Below, one piece after another: positions 1-5,181 of a stretch of DNA of 5,181 nt. Both the position numbers and the translations under genes were made by a program. Every line of letters begins with the position of its first letter. The stretch's first letter is position 1. The DNA comes from JAJUFS01 sp964599565. Lineage in GTDB: Bacteria > Pseudomonadota > Gammaproteobacteria > Natronospirales > JAJUFS01. The DNA is taken from positions 1 to 5,181 of the forward strand of contig CAZRFE010000120.1 of assembly GCA_964599565.1 (NCBI GenBank), in the 5' to 3' direction. The notes under the pieces are model-generated. The model saw nothing but the letters and a program-made list of their open reading frames with translations, had not been told where the DNA came from and searched no databases.

Positions 1-589
1 AAGGAGTCGCGCCCCAGGTCGTGGGATAACCCGGGACGGCGGCGAGATCCTTCAGTCCGTAGGGAATGCCATGCAGCGGGCCGCGATCCTTGCCCGCGGC
101 AAGTTCCGCGTCCGCGCGCCGCGCCTGTTCCAGCGCGAGGTCTTCGGTGAGCGTGATGATCGCGTGCAGCTCGCCATCACGCGCCCGGATTCTTTCCAGG
201 TAAACGCGCGTGAGTTCTTCCGATGTGATACCGCCGTTTCTCAGCAACGCGCCAAGCTCCGCGACGGAGAGAAACACAAGCTCATCGTCCGGCGGGCGCG
301 CGTTCACCGACGCCGGCGTCCATTGCGGGCTTGCTTGCGGCAACGGCGCAAAGCCGGGATCAAACGAAAGCGCGGGACGCAATGCATTGGGCAGGTCCAC
401 GGCGTGGAGCGCGTCGTACGCCTCGCGCTGCCAGCGGATGTCTTCCAGCATCAGCTCGCGCTCCGCATCCGTCATCGCAACGCCGTTCAGCTTCTCAGCG
501 GCTGCAACATCCGACGTGGACGGTACGCCGGTCTCCTCGCACGCGGCGAGCAGGAACACTAAACATGCGAACAGGAATTTTTGTTTCAC
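1..589 (-). CDS. Amidase-signature family lipoprotein, N-terminal part (3' end beyond window)
   Basis: This is an open reading frame of 196 codons running off the left edge. Residues 1-17 form a lipoprotein signal peptide: lysines at 2 and 4, a hydrophobic core, and the lipobox LAAC with C17 as the lipidated residue. Residues ~38-100 are an extension that precedes the amidase fold. From ~101 the sequence fits the start of an amidase-signature enzyme (GatA-like hydrolase): the helix with ITSEELTRVYLERI at 121-134, then GPLHGIPYGLKDL at 170-182, in which K180 aligns with the catalytic lysine of the Ser-cisSer-Lys triad. Both catalytic serines would lie beyond the window. Such enzymes hydrolyse amide bonds; the substrate here cannot be told. 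The lipobox argues for an envelope enzyme rather than the cytoplasmic GatA of tRNA amidation. I chose the GTG at 589 because a GGGGGG run lies just upstream and the signal peptide then has a normal length. An in-frame ATG at 616 (9 residues longer, no clear Shine-Dalgarno) is the alternative. Family call firm; start less so. Confidence 0.88.
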   Translation of the reverse strand, partial: MKQKFLFACLVFLLAACEETGVPSTSDVAAAEKLNGVAMTDAERELMLEDIRWQREAYDALHAVDLPNALRPALSFDPGFAPLPQASPQWTPASVNARPPDDELVFLSVAELGALLRNGGITSEELTRVYLERIRARDGELHAIITLTEDLALEQARRADAELAAGKDRGPLHGIPYGLKDLAAVPGYPTTWGATP

Positions 590-611
590 GGTCGCCCCCC
601 GGCGGATTGGA

Positions 612-626
612 CGCATGAAGCATGCG
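612..626. repeat. Short perfect inverted repeat upstream of the amidase gene
   Basis: CGCATG and CATGCG flank a 3-base AAG centre. The repeat lies between the terminator and the GTG start of the amidase gene and covers the alternative ATG at 616. It could be a small hairpin in the leader or a chance palindrome. Nothing in the sequence shows a regulator binding it. Confidence 0.35.
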
Positions 627-645
627 CAAGAAAATGGCCAAAAGC

Positions 646-670
646 AAAGGGGCCACAGTGCGGCCCCTTT
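646..670 (-). terminator. Intrinsic terminator after the large lipoprotein gene
   Basis: A perfect 9-bp stem (AAAGGGGCC with GGCCCCTTT) closes a 7-base loop. It begins 20 bases after the TGA stop at 690-692. On the minus strand the stem is followed by GCTTTTGG, so the downstream T-rich tract completes a rho-independent terminator. The A-rich foot of the stem would give a T-rich 3' side on the plus strand too, but no plus-strand gene ends here. It should separate transcription of the lipoprotein gene from that of the amidase gene. Confidence 0.85.
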
Positions 671-689
671 CTTTCAGCGAGTGGTTGTA

Positions 690-2486
690 TCAGTACGAGA
701 CGATCACGCGTTCGCCAGTTTCGGGGTCAATCATCGTGAGTCGAGTCATATTCTCCGTCAGGTAGTAGAAACCGTCGTTACCTACTGCGATGGCGGGCTT
801 TTCGCTCCACGGCATGAAGTTCCTGCCTCCGAGAACGCTCCGGTTTCCGTTTGCGTCAATCAGGTAGATCTGACCCCCGCCATGTGCAACAAAGCGAGCA
901 CGCGCGGGGTCCCACGCAACCTGGCTCATTCCGTTCAAATCCGGACCCGAGCCAACCACCGGTGATGCATCGGAGAATGTTTCACGATTACCGTTTGAAA
1001 GATTTACCGCAACCAATGATCTATTGGCTGAATCGGTGACGTACACATGACCTGGACTCGGTCCTTTCGTAACATACCTGACACCTGCAAACGACAATCC
1101 GCTGCCAACCGTCGAACTCGTACCACTCCACTGATCAAGTCCGGACAACACAGAATGATTTCCCGACGCAAGATTCACACCGAACAGCACGTTAGCACTA
1201 CTGGCAACAACGAAGCGTTCGCCTGCATCGTCCAGGGCGCCGCCGAAGAGCTGGCCAAGCGGAGGTTCTCCACCTTCCGAACTCGCGAGTGTGGTTCGCT
1301 GGCCATTCGTCAACGAGACCATGGCGACCCGTTCGACGCCAGCCGTGAGTAAAATGTCATTGGTGACAAAAGCCATGCCGAGAACCGAGTCGAGACTGTC
1401 TCCCAACCCAATCTCTGAACCTTCATGATCAGCGTCGGAGATAACGCTTCGATTTCCGGTGATGGGATCGATCGTCAGCAGTGCTCTTCGTGCCGAATCG
1501 GCAAGATAGATAACGCCTTCATCAACCTGCATCGTCGATGCATAACCGATCTGCGGTCCCGTTCCTCGCGTCACGAGCGAGTGGTGAATGCGATGCCCGT
1601 CTTCCGGATCTACGGAAACAAAACGTCCACCTGTCAGCTCGGCAACAAACAGCCGGTCAGTGTTGGGTACATGGACTATCGACCTCGTCAGTTCCTTGAA
1701 TGGCAGGCCGGTGCCCGCGACCGGAATACCACCCACCACGGTGTGCAATGACACGGTTGTCCGATCCATCGAATCGAGGTCGACCTTGACGATTGACGCA
1801 GAGGCGACCGCGTTACGCACTCCATATACAGAGTTGCCGCGGATCGTGATGCCAGAGATGGTACCGAGCGCTGGCCCTGACGTGCCTGCGACACCAGAAC
1901 CGGAAACGATGGTGCGATTTCCGCGCGTTGCCGGATGCAGTGACACGCTGTACAACGATCCATCTCCACCTGCATCCGTTACAAGCAGTTGATCTCCATC
2001 CGGATGAAAAGCGATACCCCTTGGTGACTGGAACGCGGGACCGCCGCCGAACGCCGTACCTTCGTCGTCATCATCGGAGAGGATGCCGCGCTCGCCCGTC
2101 GCCAGATTCACTATGATGATCGCCTTTCGATTGCGGTCAGTGATGTAAGCGACACTGCCATCTGGATGTACTGCGATCGAATCCTGCGTGGAGAACGCCA
2201 GCATAGGCCCCGGCATTCCGTTTGAGGTAATAACCCTCGAGTTGCCGGATGCGATATCCAGCATGCTCACGCTTAATGGTCCGGAAATGTAGATGAGCCT
2301 GTTGTTTGCAGCATCAAATGCCATCGCCAGACTATTGAGGTTGGCAAGATCACCGATTTGGCCCGTCGCTGGATCAAACCAGCGAATCACGCCCCCCACA
2401 CCAAAAGTGGTCAATCGATCATCATTGAAATAGATGCGCTGGCTTATGGAGTCATAGGTGAGATGGTCAATGTAGACGGGTAACGG
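690..2486 (-). repeat. Propeller-forming region, twelve blade motifs (residues ~618-1215)
   Basis: A recurring motif, roughly hydrophobic-D/N-x-x-T/S-G-x-R-x-x-L/I-S, starts at residues 654, 693, 743, 798, 852, 909, 956, 1007, 1054, 1111, 1160 and 1203. Spacing is 39-57 residues with a mean near 50, the usual size of a four-stranded blade. Clear copies are VNLATGERGILSD, IDPITGNRSVISD, VNLASGNHSVLSG and IDPETGERVIVSY. Weak copies are those at 654, 852 and 909. Between motifs, patterns such as GIAFHPDGDQLLVTD and HVYVTDSANRSLVAVN match inner blade strands of NHL/SMP-30-like propellers. The last motif ends exactly at the C-terminus, which is consistent with ring closure by a strand from the start of the domain. 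Whether this is one ring or two six-bladed rings cannot be told from sequence alone. Confidence 0.75.
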
Positions 2487-4337
2487 TGCTACGCGCTCCA
2501 CTTCCACACCGTCGAACGTACTGTGGCCGACCGCGTCTTCCACTACGGCATCGATAATGTTCGCACCCATCTCAAGCGGAATTGTTGCCGTCCAGTTCGC
2601 AAAGCCATCCGCCGAAGTGGCTTCAACGCCGTTCACGGTTACAGAAGCAATTTCGTTGTCGTCGTCGGCCGTGCCACGGACAATGAATGTGTTCTTACGA
2701 TCATCATAAACGGCATCAGGCACCGGAAAGATGATTGCTATCGCGGGATCTTCATTGTCTTCTATGGCGGTCACGGAAAAATCTGCGGTTACGCCGCCGA
2801 TGCTCAACGTCGTTGTGGTCGTCTCATCCGCATTTCCGGACATGACGCGCACGCTTACGGCCGCACCGTTCGAAACGGTTCCTTGCTGCGAAGCCCATTC
2901 GCCAGCGCCGATCCGGTATTCACCACCCTCGGAAATTGATATTTCCGCCGGACTGGTGATACCGGAAATCGTGATTGGATCTGAATCGACCCATTCATTG
3001 AATCGGTCAACTGTCTTTGCGGCAAAGGTGAAGGCTTCCGGCTCGGTATCGTCACGGGTCGTAACGCTGAAATCCGCCTCCACACCGCCTACACTCAAAG
3101 TCGCCGTCGTTGTTGTTGAGAATTCCGTGCTGGACTGCAGCCGCACGGTTATGGATTGGTTGTTGCCAATCAAACCCTGCGCGCTTGCCCAGTTGCCATC
3201 ATCAATCCTGTACTCGCCGTCCGTGATGGTGACGACGGAGTTCGAGTTGATCCCCGTGATGGTGACGGGGTCCGATGTAACGAGCGAATCCGGCTCCACG
3301 TCCGACTTCGCTTCGAAGGTAAACGGGTTCGGCGTTGCATCTTCCGCTGCGGTCGTGACACTGAACGTTGCCGCAACGTCGCCGACCATGACGGTTGCGG
3401 TCGCAGCCGTTTCGAACGCGGCAGCGGACTGAACGCGGAGCTTGATTGACTGGCCCGCACTGACGCTGCCTTGCCCGCTCGTCCATTCACCATCGTTAAT
3501 GGCGTATTCGCCACCGGTGATCGTGACGCTGGCAGGCGCGTTGATGCCGGTGATGGCGACAGCGGCAGACTCGACCGCGGTATCCAGCGCTGCGCCGGTG
3601 ATAGCGGCGAAGGTGAACGCGTCCGGCGTGGTGTCGGCTGCGACAGGCGCGATCGTTGTCACACTGAACGGCGCACTGACGCCGCCGATGGTGAGCATCG
3701 CGGTGGTCGTGGTTTCAAAGTTTGTGCTGGAGGTGAGACGCACGCGCACGGTGGCACCATTCACGACGGTAGCAACGTTGGTCCACGCGCCGCCGTTGAC
3801 GGCGTACGTGCCGCCGGTGATGGAAATCGGTGTCGGCGTATTGATGCCGGACACGGTGACGGCGGCGGATTCGATAACGGTATTGAGCGCAGCGCCGGTG
3901 ACCGGTGCAAAGGTGAACGCCGCCGGCGTCTTGTCTTCGGACTCCGTGGTCACCTTGAAGGCTGCGCTGACGCCGCCGATGGTGAGCGTTGCGCTGGTTG
4001 CGGTGTTGAACTGGTTGCTGGATTTGAGGCGGACCTTGATGGACTTGCCGTTCGTGAGGGTGCCGTTTGCGCTCGTCCAGTTGCCGTTGTCGATGGCGTA
4101 TTCGCCGCCGGTGATGGAAACAGGCGCTGCGGCATCGATGCCGGCGATGGTGACGGCATTTGAGGTGATCTGCGCGTCACGCGCAGCGCCAGTGACAGCG
4201 TTGAAGGTGAATGTATCCGGTGTGGTATCCGCTGCCGGCGGATTGGTGTCGCCGCCACCGCCTCCCCCGCCGCCGCAACCTGCGAGCAGCAGACAGAATG
4301 ACAGCGCAATCGCGATGTGCCTTGTGAATCCCGTCAT
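690..4337 (-). CDS. Large modular lipoprotein: five tandem Ig-like repeats, one further Ig-like domain, C-terminal beta-propeller
   Basis: The product has 1215 residues. Residues 1-21 are a lipoprotein signal peptide with lipobox LAGC (C21), followed by eight glycines, a common flexible tether in bacterial lipoproteins. Residue +2 is Gly, not Asp, which by the E. coli Lol rule favours the outer membrane. Residues ~38-523 hold five ~98-residue beta-rich repeats. Residues ~530-617 resemble the glucodextranase-domain-B type of Ig-like module (VTVNGV..., then NWTATIPLEMGANII and DAVG). Residues ~618-1215 carry twelve blade-like motifs of the form (V/I)(D/N)x3GxRx2(L/I)S and resemble NHL/SMP-30-like propellers. 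No catalytic residues are recognisable. I infer an envelope or cell-surface binding protein with a stalk of Ig-like modules and a propeller head; the ligand is unknown. The ATG at 4337 is chosen because a GGGAG Shine-Dalgarno lies 8 bases upstream and the signal peptide starts there; the frame stays open far upstream into ubiA but lacks a sensible start. The gene is flanked by a REP-bearing spacer and a strong terminator. GC falls sharply after repeat 3. Confidence 0.93.
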   Translation of the reverse strand: MTGFTRHIAIALSFCLLLAGCGGGGGGGGDTNPPAADTTPDTFTFNAVTGAARDAQITSNAVTIAGIDAAAPVSITGGEYAIDNGNWTSANGTLTNGKSIKVRLKSSNQFNTATSATLTIGGVSAAFKVTTESEDKTPAAFTFAPVTGAALNTVIESAAVTVSGINTPTPISITGGTYAVNGGAWTNVATVVNGATVRVRLTSSTNFETTTTAMLTIGGVSAPFSVTTIAPVAADTTPDAFTFAAITGAALDTAVESAAVAITGINAPASVTITGGEYAINDGEWTSGQGSVSAGQSIKLRVQSAAAFETAATATVMVGDVAATFSVTTAAEDATPNPFTFEAKSDVEPDSLVTSDPVTITGINSNSVVTITDGEYRIDDGNWASAQGLIGNNQSITVRLQSSTEFSTTTTATLSVGGVEADFSVTTRDDTEPEAFTFAAKTVDRFNEWVDSDPITISGITSPAEISISEGGEYRIGAGEWASQQGTVSNGAAVSVRVMSGNADETTTTTLSIGGVTADFSVTAIEDNEDPAIAIIFPVPDAVYDDRKNTFIVRGTADDDNEIASVTVNGVEATSADGFANWTATIPLEMGANIIDAVVEDAVGHSTFDGVEVERVAPLPVYIDHLTYDSISQRIYFNDDRLTTFGVGGVIRWFDPATGQIGDLANLNSLAMAFDAANNRLIYISGPLSVSMLDIASGNSRVITSNGMPGPMLAFSTQDSIAVHPDGSVAYITDRNRKAIIIVNLATGERGILSDDDDEGTAFGGGPAFQSPRGIAFHPDGDQLLVTDAGGDGSLYSVSLHPATRGNRTIVSGSGVAGTSGPALGTISGITIRGNSVYGVRNAVASASIVKVDLDSMDRTTVSLHTVVGGIPVAGTGLPFKELTRSIVHVPNTDRLFVAELTGGRFVSVDPEDGHRIHHSLVTRGTGPQIGYASTMQVDEGVIYLADSARRALLTIDPITGNRSVISDADHEGSEIGLGDSLDSVLGMAFVTNDILLTAGVERVAMVSLTNGQRTTLASSEGGEPPLGQLFGGALDDAGERFVVASSANVLFGVNLASGNHSVLSGLDQWSGTSSTVGSGLSFAGVRYVTKGPSPGHVYVTDSANRSLVAVNLSNGNRETFSDASPVVGSGPDLNGMSQVAWDPARARFVAHGGGQIYLIDANGNRSVLGGRNFMPWSEKPAIAVGNDGFYYLTENMTRLTMIDPETGERVIVSY
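2487..2750 (-). other. Ig-like domain resembling glucodextranase domain B (residues ~530-617)
   Basis: This stretch links the repeat array to the propeller. It has the layout of a bacterial Ig-like module: an opening PAIAIIFPVPDAVYDD, a central strand pair with IASVTVNGVEAT, then WTATIPLEMGANIIDAVVED and a closing AVGHSTFDGVEVERV. The VNGV, then W-x-A-x-I-P-L, G-x-N and D-x-x-G-H pattern is typical of the family. It differs clearly from the five preceding repeats and probably acts as a spacer or binding module. Confidence 0.65.
2769..4226 (-). repeat. Five tandem ~98-residue Ig-like protein repeats (residues ~38-523)
   Basis: In gene order the copies lie at R1 4226-3945, R2 3929-3654, R3 3629-3351, R4 3335-3057 and R5 3044-2769. 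Each opens with FTF (residues 43, 141, 241, 339, 436), has a middle ITGGEY-like turn (77, 175, 275, 373, 471) followed by G-x-W, an R-x-x-S-S strand, and closes with GGV...VTT (R3 has GDV, R5 VTA). Linkers such as D-x-T-P separate them. The period of 97-100 residues and the alternating beta pattern fit an Ig-like or cadherin-like sandwich; similar repeats occur in large exported proteins of gammaproteobacteria. R1-R3 are GC-rich and close to one another, while R4 and R5 share SDP(V/I)TI(T/S)GI and lower GC. Confidence 0.85.
4275..4337 (-). other. Lipoprotein signal peptide and lipobox of the large lipoprotein
   Basis: Residues 1-21 read as a short n-region with R6 and H7, a hydrophobic core from about 8 to 17 (IAIALSFCLL) and the lipobox LAGC with the lipidated cysteine at 21. 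Eight glycines follow immediately, encoded by mixed glycine codons rather than by a simple trinucleotide tract. Confidence 0.92.
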
Positions 4338-4345
4338 GGCCTTGT

Positions 4346-4350
4346 CTCCC
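4346..4350 (-). promoter_or_regulatory. Shine-Dalgarno site for the large lipoprotein gene
   Basis: GGGAG on the minus strand lies 8 bases before the ATG at 4337. This decides the start, since the frame remains open for another 134 codons upstream without a comparable site. Confidence 0.8.
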
Positions 4351-4382
4351 TTTGAACGAGGCGCGGCGACAGCGCCACGCAA

Positions 4383-4458
4383 GGCGGGAAAGGCTAAGGA
4401 ATCGGCGTTGGGCGGGAATCGGGGATGGCCTGAGACGTTTGCGTGAACGGGCGGGAAT
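4383..4458. repeat. Three GGCGGGAA boxes in the lipoprotein leader
   Basis: GGCGGGAA occurs at 4383-4390, 4411-4418 and 4450-4457. The last two extend to the identical 10-mer GGGCGGGAAT (4410-4419 and 4449-4458). A related GGGCGGGG lies at 4476-4483. All read in the same direction on the plus strand, opposite to the gene. They may be operator-like sites or only GC-rich background. Confidence 0.4.
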
Positions 4459-4489
4459 ACGCGGAAGCGAGAGTTGGGCGGGGTGGAAG

Positions 4490-4529
4490 ATCGCGGCTCA
4501 CCTGTCCCTACCCGGGGAGAAGCCGCTCC
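4490..4529 (-). repeat. REP-like element with an enlarged loop
   Basis: On the minus strand GGAGCGGCTTC (4529-4519) and AGCCGCGAT (4498-4490) are exactly the two halves of the canonical REP at 4606-4629. They are separated by 20 additional bases (4499-4518), inside which TCCC and GGGA can form an inner 4-bp stem. The 5' GTAG is not preserved (CGTG at the aligned position). I read it as a derived or decayed REP copy in the same orientation as the first. Confidence 0.6.
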
Positions 4530-4566
4530 ACGAAGCACGCCGACGCGAACATGTTTCGTCCGCGAA

Positions 4567-4590
4567 TGCAGGAGCGGTTTTAACCGCGAT
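4567..4590 (+). repeat. REP palindrome, left member of an inverted pair
   Basis: The core GGAGCGGTTTTAACCGCGAT forms a hairpin with GCGGTT paired to AACCGC. It matches the right member at 20 of 24 positions when read on the opposite strand. The 5' tetranucleotide is GCAG instead of GTAG. Confidence 0.85.
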
Positions 4591-4605
4591 GCGCAGGTGG
4601 AGAGG

Positions 4606-4629
4606 ATCGCGGCTGAAGCCGCTCCTACA
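4606..4629 (-). repeat. REP palindrome with 5' GTAG, right member of an inverted pair, overlapping the ubiA stop
   Basis: On the minus strand it reads TGTAG followed by GAGCGGCTTCAGCCGCGAT, with GCGGCT paired to AGCCGC. The 5' GTAG is the conserved mark of the REP class mobilised by RAYT (REP-associated tyrosine transposase) proteins. It lies 15 bases from its inverted partner, giving a BIME-like pair. The TAG stop of ubiA (4627-4625) is part of the GTAG. No RAYT gene is present in the window. Confidence 0.88.
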
Positions 4630-5181
4630 TCGATAATGTGTAGCTGAGTGCGAGGCCGGCGAAGACGAACGCGCCGGACCAGTTGTTGTTGAGGAAGGCG
4701 CGGAAGCAGCCGTCGCGCGATCTGTTGCGGATGAGCCACTGCTGCCAGGCGAAGGTGACCGCACAGAAGACGAGGCCGTAATAATAAGGAGTGGCGAGAT
4801 TCGCCTGGCGGCCGACAAGGAAGAGATTGAAAAGAATGGTGAGCTGGAGCAGGCCGATGATGAGCCGGTCCTGGTCACCGAAGAGGATCGCGGTGGATTT
4901 CACGCCGATCTTGAGATCGTCGTCACGATCCACCATCGCGTATTGCGTGTCGTACATGGTCGACCACAGGACGTTCGCGATGAATATGAGCCATGCGACA
5001 GGCGGCACGGCGCCGGTCTCGGCCGCGAAAGCCATCGGTATCGCCCAGCCGAAGGCGGCGCCGAGGACGGGCTGCGGCAGGTACGTCCAGCGCTTGGTGA
5101 AGGGATAGAGTGCCGCGAGCCCCGCACCGATGAACGAAAGCTGGATGGTGAGGCGGTTCATGGTGAGCACCAGCGCGAAAG
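4625..5181 (-). CDS. ubiA: 4-hydroxybenzoate polyprenyltransferase UbiA, C-terminal part (5' end beyond window)
   Basis: UbiA transfers a polyprenyl tail from polyprenyl diphosphate to 4-hydroxybenzoate, the first membrane-bound step of ubiquinone synthesis, in the inner membrane. The visible 184 codons match about the last 60 % of E. coli UbiA (290 residues). Clear landmarks are FALVLTMN near the edge, LPQPVLGAAFGWAIPMAFAA, then YDTQYAMVDRDDD at about 4916-4954, which holds the second Asp-rich Mg-diphosphate motif, followed by KSTAILFG, and FLNNNW near the end. The first Asp-rich motif would lie off the window. Hydrophobic stretches for about six transmembrane helices are seen (for example IANVLW, LLQLTILFNLFLVG, YYYGLVFCAVTFAW). 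The protein ends LSYTLSM, similar in length to E. coli (LAMSYWHF), so it is not truncated. The stop codon TAG is supplied by a REP element. Confidence 0.96.
   Translation of the reverse strand, partial: FALVLTMNRLTIQLSFIGAGLAALYPFTKRWTYLPQPVLGAAFGWAIPMAFAAETGAVPPVAWLIFIANVLWSTMYDTQYAMVDRDDDLKIGVKSTAILFGDQDRLIIGLLQLTILFNLFLVGRQANLATPYYYGLVFCAVTFAWQQWLIRNRSRDGCFRAFLNNNWSGAFVFAGLALSYTLSM

Larger units (their letters stand above)
4338..4624. other. Non-coding spacer between ubiA and the large lipoprotein gene
   Basis: These 287 bases contain the REP pair, a third expanded REP-like element, GGCGGGAA boxes and the Shine-Dalgarno site. I found no convincing sigma70 -35/-10 pair on the minus strand, so the promoter of the lipoprotein gene is unlocated. 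No T-run follows the REP hairpins, so they are not classical intrinsic terminators of ubiA. Open frames crossing the spacer lack coding character. Confidence 0.7.

Noticed and set aside
71..965. Plus-strand frames over the amidase gene
   Set aside because: Arg/Ser-rich translations with no domain; the minus strand encodes a recognisable amidase N-terminus.
4253..4274. Polyglycine tract as a phase-variable simple repeat
   Set aside because: The glycine codons are mixed (GGC, GGG, GGA, GGT), so there is no uniform trinucleotide tract prone to slippage. C plus polyglycine is a common lipoprotein linker.
2731..4446. Long plus-strand frames (for example 3442-4446 and 2731-3432) opposite the repeat array
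   Set aside because: They are antisense shadows of the GC-rich Ig-like repeats: repetitive, and their breaks follow the repeats. The minus-strand frame has the signal peptide, domains and terminator.
4567..4629. The REP pair as an intrinsic terminator of ubiA
   Set aside because: The hairpins are strong but no T-run follows either one on the minus strand. REP explains the conserved sequence better.
4338..4739. N-terminal extension of the large lipoprotein frame by 134 codons to a start at 4739
   Set aside because: It would overlap the end of ubiA and the REPs, has no coding character, and would bury the clear signal peptide. The ATG at 4337 has its own Shine-Dalgarno site.
1..5181. Defence system, biosynthetic cluster, CRISPR array, tRNA or insertion sequence
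   Set aside because: No spacer-repeat array, cloverleaf, transposase or inverted-terminal-repeat pair was seen, and the three genes share no evident pathway.

Overview
The window looks like chromosomal DNA of a gammaproteobacterium, most likely from the Xanthomonadales/Lysobacterales or a relative. Three things point there: a UbiA that follows the E. coli protein closely, GC-rich host genes (hand-counted lines of about 58-73 % GC), and REP palindromes of the 5'-GTAG type (GGAGCGGCTTCAGCCGCGAT core) familiar from that group. The lineage is an inference. All three genes I can support lie on the minus strand, so the window reads right to left.

Right to left: (1) 4625-5181 is the 3' part of ubiA, the ubiquinone-pathway prenyltransferase; its 5' end is off the window. 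(2) 4338-4624 is a non-coding spacer with an inverted pair of REPs, a third expanded REP-like element and several GGCGGGAA boxes. The first REP supplies the ubiA stop codon. (3) 690-4337 is one large gene for a 1215-residue lipoprotein: lipobox and polyglycine, five tandem ~98-residue Ig-like repeats, one further Ig-like domain resembling glucodextranase domain B, and a C-terminal ~600-residue beta-propeller region with twelve copies of a short blade motif. (4) 646-670 is a strong intrinsic terminator. (5) 1-589 is the N-terminal part of a lipoprotein amidase (amidase-signature family), whose 3' end is off the window.

The genes have no obvious shared pathway. UbiA is an inner-membrane enzyme; the other two are predicted exported lipoproteins. 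Terminator and REPs suggest largely independent transcription units. The most notable signal is inside the large lipoprotein gene: GC drops from about 62-65 % in repeats 1-3 to about 47-58 % in repeats 4-5, the extra Ig-like domain and the propeller, which suggests a mosaic gene. I see no RNA gene, CRISPR array, transposase or defence system, and no convincing new multi-gene system.
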